Below, piece after piece: positions 1 through 6,698 of a DNA stretch of 16,474 bases. The stretch is from an uncultured beta proteobacterium (GTDB taxonomy: Bacteria > Pseudomonadota > Gammaproteobacteria > Burkholderiales > Burkholderiaceae). The translations under genes were made by a program, and so were the position numbers. The notes beneath the pieces were generated by a model that searched no databases, had not been told where the DNA came from, and saw only the letters and a program-made list of their open reading frames with translations. Within the stretch, counting starts at the first letter, position 1. Each line of letters begins with the position of its first letter. The stretch lies in contig CAJARE010000308.1 of the NCBI GenBank assembly GCA_903944255.1, forward strand, positions 1 through 16,474. The letters are read 5' to 3'.

Positions 1-531
1 GAAGTGATTCGATTCTTTATGCTCAAAGCGCATTATCGAAGTCCAATTAACTATAGTGATACCCAACTGGAGGAGGCTAGGTCCGGCTTGGTTCGCCTCT
101 ATACTGCATTAGCCCAAGTGCCAGATGCCCACATTGAAGTTCTTGATTCTAATAATCCATGGGCAAAACGTTTTGCCGATTCCATGAATGATGATTTCAA
201 TACGCCGGATGCAATCGCAGTATTGTTTGACTTGGCTAGCGAAATGAATCGTGCGCAAGGTCAAGAGAAGCAGTCATTAGCCAATACACTCAAATCCCTG
301 GGCAACTCCTTAAACTTCTTACAACGTGAGCCAACCAGTTTCTTACAATCGGGAACAAAACAAAATGATGGAATCACTCCTGATCAAATTGAAGAGCAAA
401 TTGAGGCACGTAAAGAGGCCAAACAGGCAAAAGATTTTGCAAAAGCCGACCTCATTCGTAAAAGTCTTTTGGAGCAAGGCATTATTTTGGAAGATAAACC
501 CAGTGGTATAACTGAATGGCGAAGAGCATAG
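1..531 (+). CDS. cysS: Cysteinyl-tRNA synthetase, C-terminal part (5' truncated by window)
   Basis: This is the last 176 codons of cysteinyl-tRNA synthetase, which charges tRNA-Cys in the cytoplasm. The reading frame is open from base 1, so the gene enters from outside the window; the GTG at base 4 is not its start. The visible part begins at the family's conserved HYRSPINYS stretch, which lies just after the catalytic core. It continues through the anticodon-binding helical domain with MNDDFNTPDA near residue 60, a charged helix (EARKEAKQAKDFAKAD) and the typical ending GITEWRR. The HIGH and KMSKS motifs and the zinc site lie upstream and cannot be checked. The stop TAG at 529-531 lies inside the start of the next gene, which suggests a shared transcript. 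The family assignment is very secure. Confidence 0.95.
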   Translation, partial: EVIRFFMLKAHYRSPINYSDTQLEEARSGLVRLYTALAQVPDAHIEVLDSNNPWAKRFADSMNDDFNTPDAIAVLFDLASEMNRAQGQEKQSLANTLKSLGNSLNFLQREPTSFLQSGTKQNDGITPDQIEEQIEARKEAKQAKDFAKADLIRKSLLEQGIILEDKPSGITEWRRA

Positions 532-1187
532 TGGTAGTAACTAAAGAAAAAGCAGTTGTTCAAGATATCGCCCCTGAATATTGGGAGCTAGCTTGCAGTG
601 AGCTGATGAAACAAGATCGTATTTTAAAAAAACTGATTCCAAAATATGGTTCGGGATTTTTGGTAACCCGTGGCGATGCATTTAATACTTTAGCCAGAGC
701 GATTGTTGGTCAGCAAATTTCTGTAGCTGCAGCACAATCGGTTTGGAACCGAGTCTTGGTAGCAGCTAAAAAGAAAGTCAATCCCAAAAATGTGTTGGCC
801 TTATCCGTAGAAGAATTGCGAGCTGCTGGTTTGTCCGGCCGCAAGGTTGAATACATTCGGGATTTGGCTGATCACTTCCATTCGGGTCGACTACATGCTT
901 CCCAATGGAAAGATATGGACGATGAGAGCGTCATTAAGGAATTAAGTGATATTCGGGGGATTGGACGCTGGACAGCAGAAATGTTCCTGATTTTTAACCT
1001 GGTGCGCCCTAATATCCTTCCCTTAGACGATGTAGGGCTGATTAGGGCTATTTCTCTTAATTACTTCAGCGGGGAGCCTGTGAGTCGCCATGAAGCCCGG
1101 GAAGTGGCTGCTAATTGGGCCCCCTGGCGCACGGTTGCTACTTGGTATATGTGGAGAAGTATCGACCCCATTGCGGTTGAATATTAA
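516..1187 (+). CDS. DNA-3-methyladenine glycosylase II-like HhH-GPD glycosylase
   Basis: This 223-residue protein belongs to the AlkA-like HhH-GPD superfamily of monofunctional base-excision glycosylases, which remove alkylated purines from DNA. The glycosylase core starts near residue 56 with FNTLARAIVGQQIS. The helix-hairpin-helix is at about 143-160 (LSDIRGIGRWTAEMFLIF). The catalytic aspartate should be Asp172 in PLDDVGL, by analogy with Asp238 of E. coli AlkA. It is shorter than E. coli AlkA (282 residues) and lacks that protein's N-terminal domain, as in many bacterial MpgII-type enzymes. The ATG at 516 overlaps cysS by 16 nt and has no clear Shine-Dalgarno. A GTG at 531, overlapping the cysS stop by one base (TAGTG) and preceded by GAAGAG, is a possible alternative that would remove five residues. 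The gene symbol is left blank because alkA and mpgII-type names are used inconsistently. Confidence 0.9.
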   Translation: MAKSIVVVTKEKAVVQDIAPEYWELACSELMKQDRILKKLIPKYGSGFLVTRGDAFNTLARAIVGQQISVAAAQSVWNRVLVAAKKKVNPKNVLALSVEELRAAGLSGRKVEYIRDLADHFHSGRLHASQWKDMDDESVIKELSDIRGIGRWTAEMFLIFNLVRPNILPLDDVGLIRAISLNYFSGEPVSRHEAREVAANWAPWRTVATWYMWRSIDPIAVEY

Positions 1188-1190
1188 AAT
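1162..1190 (+). promoter_or_regulatory. Candidate sigma-70 promoter for accA
   Basis: TCGACC at 1162-1167 (4 of 6 matches to TTGACA) is followed after 17 nt by TAAAAT at 1185-1190 (5 of 6 matches to TATAAT). The expected start of transcription would be about base 1197, the A of the accA ATG. The site lies in the 3' end of the glycosylase gene. It is a pattern match only. Confidence 0.35.
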
Positions 1191-1196
1191 CAGCAT

Positions 1197-2168
1197 ATGA
1201 AAACGACTTTCTTAGATTTTGAGCAATCAATCGCCGAATTAGAATCCAAGATTGAAGAGCTGCGTTTTGTGCAGGATGAATCCTCAGTAGATATTTCTGA
1301 TGAGATTAAAACCCTGACCGAAAAGAGCATGCAGTTAACCAAGGACGTTTATGCAAACCTCACGCCTTGGCAAGTGTCTCAAGTTGCGCGTCATCCACAG
1401 CGCCCCTATACCCTTGATTATGTGAATGCTTTATTCACAGACTTTCATGAACTCCATGGGGACCGCACCTTTGCTGACGATCAATCCATTATTGGCGGCC
1501 TAGCCCGTTTTGATGGGCAAGCCTGCATGGTCATTGGTCATCAAAAAGGGCGCGATACTAAAGAGCGTGCTCTCAGAAACTTTGGCATGAGCCGTCCTGA
1601 GGGCTACCGCAAAGCGATGCGCCTCATGCGCCTTGCAGAAAAGTTTGGCTTACCGGTATTTACTTTTGTCGATACTCCTGGTGCATTTCCGGGTATCGAT
1701 GCTGAAGAGCGCAATCAATCTGAAGCGATTGGTCGTAATCTCTATACCCAAGCAGAACTAACAGTGCCGATCATTGCCACCATTATTGGAGAGGGTGGTT
1801 CAGGGGGTGCATTAGCTATTGCAATGGGTGACGTCGTGTTGATGCTGCAAAACTCCACATACTCTGTGATCTCTCCTGAAGGTTGCGCATCTATTTTGTG
1901 GAAGACGGCAGATAAAGCCCCTGAGGCTGCTGAGCAATTAGGTTTGACAGCCCAGCGGATCAAAACCTTAGGCTTAATCGATAAGATTGTGGCTGAACCT
2001 GTTGGTGGTGCGCACCGTGATTACGACACCATGATGGTCAATATGCATAAAGCACTTGCTGAGTCACTGAAGACTTTTGATGGCATGGACGAAGACGCAC
2101 TTTTAGAGCGCCGACATGGGCGTTTAATGAGTTATGGCAAGTTCAAGGAAATCGCAGCAAAGTCCTAA
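1197..2168 (+). CDS. accA: Acetyl-CoA carboxylase carboxyltransferase subunit alpha
   Basis: The 323-residue product is the alpha subunit of the acetyl-CoA carboxylase carboxyltransferase, which with AccD moves the carboxyl group from biotin on AccB to acetyl-CoA and makes malonyl-CoA for fatty acids. Length is normal for the family. Seen in order: an N-terminal helical segment (1-60), the LHGDR stretch near 86-90, DTPGAFPG (159-166), the glycine-rich GEGGSGGALA (198-207, acyl-CoA/oxyanion region) and SPEGCASILW (226-235). It lies 9 nt after the glycosylase gene and overlaps tilS by 35 nt. accD is not nearby, as in many proteobacteria. There is no Shine-Dalgarno before the ATG. Instead a -10-like TAAAAT ends 6 nt before it, so a leaderless message is possible. 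Identity is secure. Confidence 0.96.
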   Translation: MKTTFLDFEQSIAELESKIEELRFVQDESSVDISDEIKTLTEKSMQLTKDVYANLTPWQVSQVARHPQRPYTLDYVNALFTDFHELHGDRTFADDQSIIGGLARFDGQACMVIGHQKGRDTKERALRNFGMSRPEGYRKAMRLMRLAEKFGLPVFTFVDTPGAFPGIDAEERNQSEAIGRNLYTQAELTVPIIATIIGEGGSGGALAIAMGDVVLMLQNSTYSVISPEGCASILWKTADKAPEAAEQLGLTAQRIKTLGLIDKIVAEPVGGAHRDYDTMMVNMHKALAESLKTFDGMDEDALLERRHGRLMSYGKFKEIAAKS

Positions 2169-3444
2169 GCTAGGAAAACGAATTGCGGTTGCCTTGAGTG
2201 GCGGCCTCGATTCCGTGGTGCTGCTCGATACTGTTTGTAAAGCATCATCCACCAACAAAACCCCACCTGAAATCTGGGCATTTCATATTCATCATGGTTT
2301 ACAAAAACCAGCTGATGATTGGTTTATCTTTTGCGAGAAGCTTGCTCAAAAATACAAGATTCATTTTGATTTTCGACTGTTGCATTTAGGTGCTGATGGA
2401 GTGCAAGGCAATATCGAAGCCCGCGCAAGAGCAGCACGTTATGAGGCCCTAGAGCAGCTGTGCGATGAGCATGATATTCAAGACCTATTATTGGCACATC
2501 ATCAAAATGACCAAGCAGAAACTGTCCTATTGCAGTTATTGCGCGGAGCGGGAGCAGCAGGACTTGCAGGGATGTCAGAGCTGCGTGAACTAAAGAATAG
2601 TGACTCAACCATTTTTTTATGGCGTCCACTCATCCATCAAAGCAAAGCAGAGCTAGAGGCTTACGCTAAAACCCATAAGCTTAAATGGATTGAAGATCCA
2701 AGTAATCAGAATACTCAATACCGTCGCAATGCGATCCGCAAGTTCATTATTCCGAAGTTAGAAAAGATTCAGCCAGATGCCGTTGCTAATTTAGCGCGCA
2801 GTGCAAAAGTCTTGGCGGATTCTCAAACGCTTCTAGATCGTTTGGCCAAACAAGACAGTAAAGCGATGTTAGAGCAGGGCGGACTGAAAGTGAAACCCTT
2901 ATTGATAATGGCACATCACGATCTACCGGCCGCTAACAACATCGTCCGATATTGGCTAAAGACGCATGAGCTAGCGATGCCTTCACAAGAGCGCTTGGCT
3001 GCCTGGTTACAAGATCTTTCCGGCGCAAAGCAGGATACTCAACTTGAATGGTTACATGACGAACACAAGATTCGCTTATGGCGAGGTCAATTACAGATTA
3101 CTCAGGAAGAAGCGCAAAAGGGCGAGTGGGTTTTAAAAAAACTCAATGCCAAGAGTCAAGCTGAAGGTTTGCCTGCGGCATGGGTGAAAGAGGCTCAAAC
3201 AAAAGGACAAATTGAAATCCGACCTAGAGTAGGCTCTGAAAAGATTCAAATCAAGCCCAATAGCCCTCGTAAAGCCCTAAAAAACCTCTTTCAAGAAGGA
3301 AATATCCCGCCTTGGCAACGTCAGGCCCCATTGCTGTTTATTAATCAAGAGCTCATTGCTGTGGCGGGTATTGGGCTGAGCTATCCTCACTTAGTGAAAA
3401 CGGGGCCACGGGTTCTGCCCGAGTGGCGGCAAGCCGGTTTTTAG
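2134..3444 (+). CDS. tilS: tRNA(Ile)-lysidine synthetase
   Basis: TilS joins lysine to cytidine 34 of the tRNA-Ile with CAU anticodon using ATP, so that it reads AUA rather than AUG. The protein has 436 residues, close to E. coli TilS (432). The N-terminal PP-loop ATPase shows SGGLDS (22-27), HIHHGLQ (51-57), EARARAARY (95-103) and HHQNDQAETVLLQ (122-134), then WIEDPSNQ and RRNAIR further on. A middle substrate-binding region follows, and the C-terminal TilS domain ends with PPWQRQAPLLF and a GIGLSYP segment. The start at 2134 is the only ATG between an in-frame TGA (2128-2130) and the P-loop, so the 35-nt overlap with accA in another frame seems real. Translational coupling to accA is likely. 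Identity is secure; the exact start is less so. Confidence 0.95.
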   Translation: MASSRKSQQSPKLGKRIAVALSGGLDSVVLLDTVCKASSTNKTPPEIWAFHIHHGLQKPADDWFIFCEKLAQKYKIHFDFRLLHLGADGVQGNIEARARAARYEALEQLCDEHDIQDLLLAHHQNDQAETVLLQLLRGAGAAGLAGMSELRELKNSDSTIFLWRPLIHQSKAELEAYAKTHKLKWIEDPSNQNTQYRRNAIRKFIIPKLEKIQPDAVANLARSAKVLADSQTLLDRLAKQDSKAMLEQGGLKVKPLLIMAHHDLPAANNIVRYWLKTHELAMPSQERLAAWLQDLSGAKQDTQLEWLHDEHKIRLWRGQLQITQEEAQKGEWVLKKLNAKSQAEGLPAAWVKEAQTKGQIEIRPRVGSEKIQIKPNSPRKALKNLFQEGNIPPWQRQAPLLFINQELIAVAGIGLSYPHLVKTGPRVLPEWRQAGF

Positions 3445-3455
3445 GTTTAAAACCC

Positions 3456-3463
3456 TGTAAAAT
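3456..3463 (+). promoter_or_regulatory. Candidate -10 region for lysC
   Basis: TGTAAAAT at 3456-3463 contains TAAAAT (3458-3463), one mismatch from the sigma-70 -10 consensus, with a TG just upstream. No good -35 is seen at 16-18 nt. It would start transcription near 3470 and give a leader of about 54 nt that contains the hairpin at 3483-3499. Confidence 0.3.
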
Positions 3464-3482
3464 AAGGCCTTTTTAGACCTTC

Positions 3483-3499
3483 GGGGAACCTAGTTCTCC
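3483..3499 (+). promoter_or_regulatory. RNA hairpin in the lysC leader
   Basis: GGGGAAC (3483-3489) and GTTCTCC (3493-3499) can form a 7-bp stem with one G-U pair around a CTA loop. It is not followed by a T run, so it is not a standard terminator. Two weaker stems flank it: AAGGCCT/AGACCTT at 3464-3481 (one mismatch, TTTT loop) and TAAAG/CTTTA at 3511-3524, which pairs with the A of the lysC ATG. The role is unknown; the leader is far too short for the lysine riboswitch. Confidence 0.4.
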
Positions 3500-3523
3500 A
3501 TAAAAGATTTTAAAGACGGCTTT

Positions 3524-4774
3524 ATGGCTCTTATCGTACATAAATATGGTGGCACCTCAATGGGCTCGGTGGAGCGCATTGGTAATGTTGCTAAACGCGT
3601 TGCTAAGTGGATGCGTGCCGGACACCAGGTAGTGGTAGTTCCCTCTGCAATGTCAGGGGAAACCAATCGCTTGCTTGGTCTTGCAAAAGAAATTAATCCC
3701 CAAGCCCATCCCCGTGAGTTAGATCAAATTGCCTCTACTGGTGAGCAAGTAAGCTCAGGTTTATTGGCATTAGCTTTAATGCGTGAGGGTGTTGATGCTG
3801 TCAGTTACGCCGGTTGGCAAGTGACAGTCCATACAGATTCATCCTTCACTAAGGCGCGTATTAAGAGTATTGATGATCAAAAAATCTTAGCCGATCTCAA
3901 TGCAGGACGTGCAGTAGTGGTGACCGGTTTTCAGGGTGTTGATCCCGAGGGCAATATCACTACCTTAGGTCGTGGTGGTTCAGATACTTCTGCTGTAGCC
4001 ATGGCTGCAGCCCTTAAAGCCGATGAGTGTTTAATTTATACCGACGTTGATGGTGTTTACACAACTGACCCACGGGTTTGTGAAGACGCGCGCCGTCTAG
4101 ATAAAATCACTTTTGAAGAGATGTTGGAGATGGCCAGCTTAGGTTCAAAAGTATTGCAGATTCGTTCAGTCGAGTTTGCGGGTAAATACAAAGTTAAAAC
4201 CAGAGTTCTGTCTTCACTGACAGATCCATTGATTCCCCTTGATCTTGAGATGAAGTCGGGAACCTTGATTACATTTGAAGAGGACAGCACTATGGAAGCC
4301 GCAGTTATTTCCGGCATCGCCTTTGCGCGTGATGAAGCGAAGATTACCGTTTTGGGTGTGCCTGATCGCCCAGGTATCGCTTATCAAATATTAGGTCCGA
4401 TCGCGGATGCCAATATTGATGTGGATATGATTATTCAGAATCAATCGGTTGATGGTAAAACTGACTTTACCTTCACAGTGCCACGCTCTGAATATCAAAA
4501 GGCCCTAGACTTGTTGAAGAACACAGTTCAGTCTCAGATTGAAGCTAAAGAAATCTCTGGCGATCCAAAGGTATCTAAAGTATCAGTTGTGGGTGTTGGA
4601 ATGCGTTCCCACGTAGGCGTTGCCAGCAAGATGTTCCGCACTTTATCAGAGGAGGGCATCAATATCCTGATGATCTCCACCAGCGAAATCAAGATATCGG
4701 TAGTCATTGATGAGAAATATATGGAATTGGCAGTACGTTCATTGCATAAAGCTTTTGAGCTTGACCAGAAGTAG
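3524..4774 (+). CDS. lysC: Aspartate kinase
   Basis: Aspartokinase phosphorylates L-aspartate, the first step toward lysine, methionine, threonine and diaminopimelate. The 416-residue length fits monofunctional enzymes of the Pseudomonas/Corynebacterium type. The N-terminal kinase domain shows KYGGTSMG (7-14), STGEQ (71-75), LGRGGSDTSA (148-157) and TDVDGVYTTDPR (173-184). Two C-terminal ACT domains begin near residues 269 (AKITVLGVPDRPG) and 350 and are the usual site of feedback inhibition by lysine and/or threonine. A structured 79-nt gap separates it from tilS, which suggests its own promoter. The ATG at 3524 has only a weak upstream purine stretch and lies in a small stem. An internal ATG at 4292 (Met257) with GAGG 8 nt upstream could give a separate regulatory subunit, as known for Corynebacterium and Bacillus enzymes. 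Confidence 0.96.
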   Translation: MALIVHKYGGTSMGSVERIGNVAKRVAKWMRAGHQVVVVPSAMSGETNRLLGLAKEINPQAHPRELDQIASTGEQVSSGLLALALMREGVDAVSYAGWQVTVHTDSSFTKARIKSIDDQKILADLNAGRAVVVTGFQGVDPEGNITTLGRGGSDTSAVAMAAALKADECLIYTDVDGVYTTDPRVCEDARRLDKITFEEMLEMASLGSKVLQIRSVEFAGKYKVKTRVLSSLTDPLIPLDLEMKSGTLITFEEDSTMEAAVISGIAFARDEAKITVLGVPDRPGIAYQILGPIADANIDVDMIIQNQSVDGKTDFTFTVPRSEYQKALDLLKNTVQSQIEAKEISGDPKVSKVSVVGVGMRSHVGVASKMFRTLSEEGINILMISTSEIKISVVIDEKYMELAVRSLHKAFELDQK

Positions 4775-4797
4775 AGCATTAAAACCGCAGTAAAACC

Positions 4798-4828
4798 CCC
4801 ATCAGACGGTAATCCGTTAAACTGTGGG
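4798..4828 (+). other. Hairpin between lysC and tRNA-Ser
   Basis: CCCA-CAG-ACGG (4798-4809, with T4802 bulged) can pair with CCGT-CTG-TGGG (4814-4828, with TAAA at 4818-4821 bulged) around a TAAT loop, giving 11 base pairs. There is no T run after it, so it is not a classical intrinsic terminator. It may be a weak terminator, a 3'-end stabiliser for the lysC message or part of a processing site ahead of the tRNA. Confidence 0.35.
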
Positions 4829-4850
4829 TCGTTGTAAGAGTAGTAAGTAC

Positions 4851-4945
4851 GGAGACGTGGCCGAGCTGGTCGAAGGCACTCCCCTGCTAAGGGAGCATCG
4901 GGGCTAAAACTCTGATCGGAGGTTCGAATCCTCTCGTCTCCGCCA
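4851..4945 (+). tRNA. tRNA-Ser (anticodon GCU)
   Basis: This is a class II tRNA gene. The acceptor stem GGAGACG (4851-4857) pairs with CGTCTCC (4935-4941), followed by discriminator G4942 and an encoded CCA (4943-4945). The anticodon arm is CTCCC, loop CTGCTAA, GGGAG (4879-4895), with anticodon GCT at 4886-4888, which reads AGC and AGU serine codons. The T arm contains GGTTCGAATCC. The long variable arm (about 4896-4917) is typical of tRNA-Ser. It follows lysC and is closed by the terminator at 4959-4993. Confidence 0.97.
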
Positions 4946-4958
4946 GTACTTTTCAAAT

Positions 4959-4993
4959 AAACCCAGTTAATTCAATGAGTTACTGGGTTTTTT
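4959..4993 (+). terminator. Intrinsic terminator after tRNA-Ser
   Basis: AAACCCAGT (4959-4967) and ACTGGGTTT (4982-4990) form a perfect 9-bp stem around a 14-nt loop, part of which can add TAA/TTA pairs. The stem runs straight into a T run at 4988-4993. This is a textbook Rho-independent terminator. Confidence 0.85.
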
Positions 4994-5099
4994 GTTATCT
5001 AATTTTTCTGCAGTACCCAATTACTCTTCCAGCCCCTCTCTAGTGAGTGGCTGATTCTCTAAATTATCTTTGGGTGGTGTGCTTAGAATATAAGCTCTT

Positions 5100-5120
5100 A
5101 AAAGTATCAAGCTACTTTTT
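5100..5120 (-). terminator. Possible weak terminator for the lipoprotein gene
   Basis: AAAAGTA (5100-5106) and TACTTTT (5113-5119) form a 7-bp AT-rich stem with a 6-nt loop, 16 nt past the stop of the minus-strand lipoprotein gene. On the minus strand the stem arm ends in TTTT. It is AT-rich and so weak, and could serve both strands. Confidence 0.3.
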
Positions 5121-5135
5121 ACAATATCTTTTCTT

Positions 5136-6380
5136 TTACTTAATTAGCACTGCTGGTGAGCTTGGAATACTGCTCGGTGACTTAGCTAAGGTTTGGAGCT
5201 GAGCAAGTATATTGATCACTAGAGTGGAATAACCATTATTTTCTTGAGGAATCGAGTAAATAACATCATCAACAGTATCCATGCTTGCAAAGGTTTTACC
5301 GCTTACGTTTCGGTTAACTAAAAGCAATGCGAAACGATTACTCTCATTCAGTTTTTTCACAAAGGTACCATCACTTGCAGGCAATGTGACAAGATACGGT
5401 GGATTAGCTAATTGTGCATGCACCACTTGACCAAGATAGTCATAAATATTCTTAGTAGAGCGTAAAGAGAATTCTAGTCTTGGTTCTTTTGTCCTATTTT
5501 GCGTTGCCGCTTGAATAGCACCAGATTCCTTGCAAAATATACTGGATCCATAGTTCTGTTTGATGAAATTCTCAAACTCATTTTGATCAATGCACAGCTT
5601 ATAAACTGGTTGAAGTTTGACAATTTGATATCTAGCTTCTGGACTAGAGGCAACTTGCTTTAATTGCATACCATTTTGGGCTAGCTGCTGCTTTGGGTTG
5701 GCGCCATAATTTTTTTCTAATTCTTTTTGAGTCATAGGTGCGCCCTCATCTATGGTATCGAATGTATTTTGAATAGTAATGCCATAAGAAATCAACTGAT
5801 AGAGTTCTTTTTGAAATTCTGGATGCTCAGCACGCAGTGGATTATTGAGAAGTTTTTTTTGCTTTCCATCTGGCGAGGTAATGACAATTTCATCCAAAAT
5901 TAAACTCAGGATGAGCTCCTTGGGAATGTGATTATGGAGAAAGTACTTAGTTGACTGAAGATCTATTGGTGATAAGAATGATTTCCAAAATAAAGAGTTA
6001 TCTAAGGAGGATTGACTAAAGTTAAATGAATTGCCTGCTTGCATGCTAAGGGAGGGGGCTACTGAACCTAGGACACCAGCTAAGTTCTGCGGAACATACA
6101 TGGCGCCCATACCAATAAAGTTAGCATTTAGAGAGGGTGTTGTTGAGATACTTCCTGTGCCTGTGATGTTGGGCATATCAAGAAAACTTAAAGGACGGTC
6201 AAGCGATGAGCGCACGATATTGGTAAATATCATGTCGATTTGATACTGCTCCAAAATATTGGCGTACTTCTTAGACATTGCTGCGAAATCAGGCGTCATA
6301 GGAGTGGTGCAGCCGCCTAAGGCTATCAAAGTACTTAGACCTAGTAATAGAAGCTTTTTAGGGGTGGTTGCAATCGCCAT
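5136..6380 (-). CDS. Conserved outer-membrane-type lipoprotein of unknown function
   Basis: This 414-residue protein has a lipoprotein signal peptide: positive residues at 8-9, a hydrophobic run at 10-21 and a lipobox LGGC with lipidated Cys24. The residues after it (Thr-Thr) do not give an Asp+2 inner-membrane signal, so the outer membrane is likely. The mature part begins with a helical stretch (KKYANILEQYQIDMIFTNIV, 37-56), then SFLDMP (65-70), a Gly/Ser/Thr-rich beta-like segment with GTGSIST (74-80), and SFNFSQSSLDN (118-128). From memory, these motifs recur in uncharacterised proteobacterial lipoproteins, but I cannot name a Pfam family. No enzyme motif is visible. A good Shine-Dalgarno (AAGGA, about 6 nt before the ATG on the minus strand) supports the start. 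It stands alone, downstream of the tRNA terminator and opposite in direction to its neighbours. Confidence 0.8.
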   Translation of the reverse strand: MAIATTPKKLLLLGLSTLIALGGCTTPMTPDFAAMSKKYANILEQYQIDMIFTNIVRSSLDRPLSFLDMPNITGTGSISTTPSLNANFIGMGAMYVPQNLAGVLGSVAPSLSMQAGNSFNFSQSSLDNSLFWKSFLSPIDLQSTKYFLHNHIPKELILSLILDEIVITSPDGKQKKLLNNPLRAEHPEFQKELYQLISYGITIQNTFDTIDEGAPMTQKELEKNYGANPKQQLAQNGMQLKQVASSPEARYQIVKLQPVYKLCIDQNEFENFIKQNYGSSIFCKESGAIQAATQNRTKEPRLEFSLRSTKNIYDYLGQVVHAQLANPPYLVTLPASDGTFVKKLNESNRFALLLVNRNVSGKTFASMDTVDDVIYSIPQENNGYSTLVINILAQLQTLAKSPSSIPSSPAVLIK

Positions 6381-6384
6381 CTAA

Positions 6385-6561
6385 ATCCTTTTTTTGGGCA
6401 TCTTAGCAGAAATTCGAAAGTTTACGTATGCATTCTCATTTGCTCGTACTGTACCGCCAAAATTTGATGCACCTAAGATTGAGAATGTATCAACCCTTGC
6501 AATGTCTATGGAGGAACCAAAAGCCTTTAATCAATTTCTAATGGAAGAATCTTCGCAGTAA
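6385..6561 (+). pseudogene. Probable 3' remnant of an unidentified gene
   Basis: A plus-strand frame is open from 6385 to the TAA at 6559-6561 (58 codons). It is preceded by an in-frame TAA at 6382-6384 and has no ATG in its first 40 codons; only TTG at 6394 or ATG at 6508 could start it, and neither has a Shine-Dalgarno. The translation has protein-like composition, with FAFARTVPP-like hydrophobic/basic then acidic character: it includes the runs YAFSFARTVPPKFDAPK and MEEPKAFNQFLMEESS. It begins where the divergent lipoprotein gene's leader lies. I read it as the tail of a gene whose front was lost in a rearrangement. It could also be a chance open frame or a non-canonical small gene. The family is not recognised. 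Confidence 0.35.
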
Positions 6562-6653
6562 ATAGAGCGGCAAATTAGCCAAGTTCATCAAAAACAAACC
6601 ATTCTGAATTAGTCTGAATCTAGCAACATTCTAGGTATTTTCACTTATTTTTG

Positions 6654-6692
6654 TACTATAATTGTGAACTTCACAACTTCTGTAGTATAGTA
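6654..6692 (+). promoter_or_regulatory. Nested palindromic operator candidate upstream of the HTH gene
   Basis: The inner part is a perfect 15-nt palindrome, TTGTGAA-C-TTCACAA (6662-6676), which begins on the last base of the TATAAT box and covers the expected start of transcription. An outer inverted pair, TACTATA (6654-6660) and TATAGTA (6686-6692), encloses it. Position and symmetry fit a repressor dimer site, most simply for autoregulation by the HTH protein encoded next. In RNA the inner palindrome could at most form a short stem with a tight loop. Confidence 0.5.
6657..6662 (+). promoter_or_regulatory. -10 box of the small HTH gene promoter
   Basis: A perfect TATAAT lies at 6657-6662, 36 nt before the ATG at 6699. 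Transcription would start near 6669, inside the palindrome. No convincing -35 is seen at 16-18 nt upstream, which fits a promoter that is weak or depends on an activator. Confidence 0.45.
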
Positions 6693-6698
6693 GAGTTA

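Noticed and set aside
3445..3523. Lysine riboswitch before lysC
   Set aside because: The gap is only 79 nt, far below the size of the L-box aptamer, and the stems present do not resemble it.
4534..4956. Minus-strand 140-codon frame across tRNA-Ser and the end of lysC
   Set aside because: Its N-terminal part is the reverse complement of the tRNA-Ser gene, a common source of spurious predicted proteins; the remainder is antisense to lysC and its hairpin.
6431..6487. Inverted repeat CATTCTCA/TGAGAATG with a 41-nt gap
   Set aside because: Only 8 bp with a long gap, inside the presumed gene remnant; no ends or target duplications of a mobile element were seen.
6651..6698. TTG at 6651 as the start of the HTH protein
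   Set aside because: It lies upstream of the TATAAT box and the expected transcript start, so it could not be on the message from that promoter; ATG 6699 is preferred.
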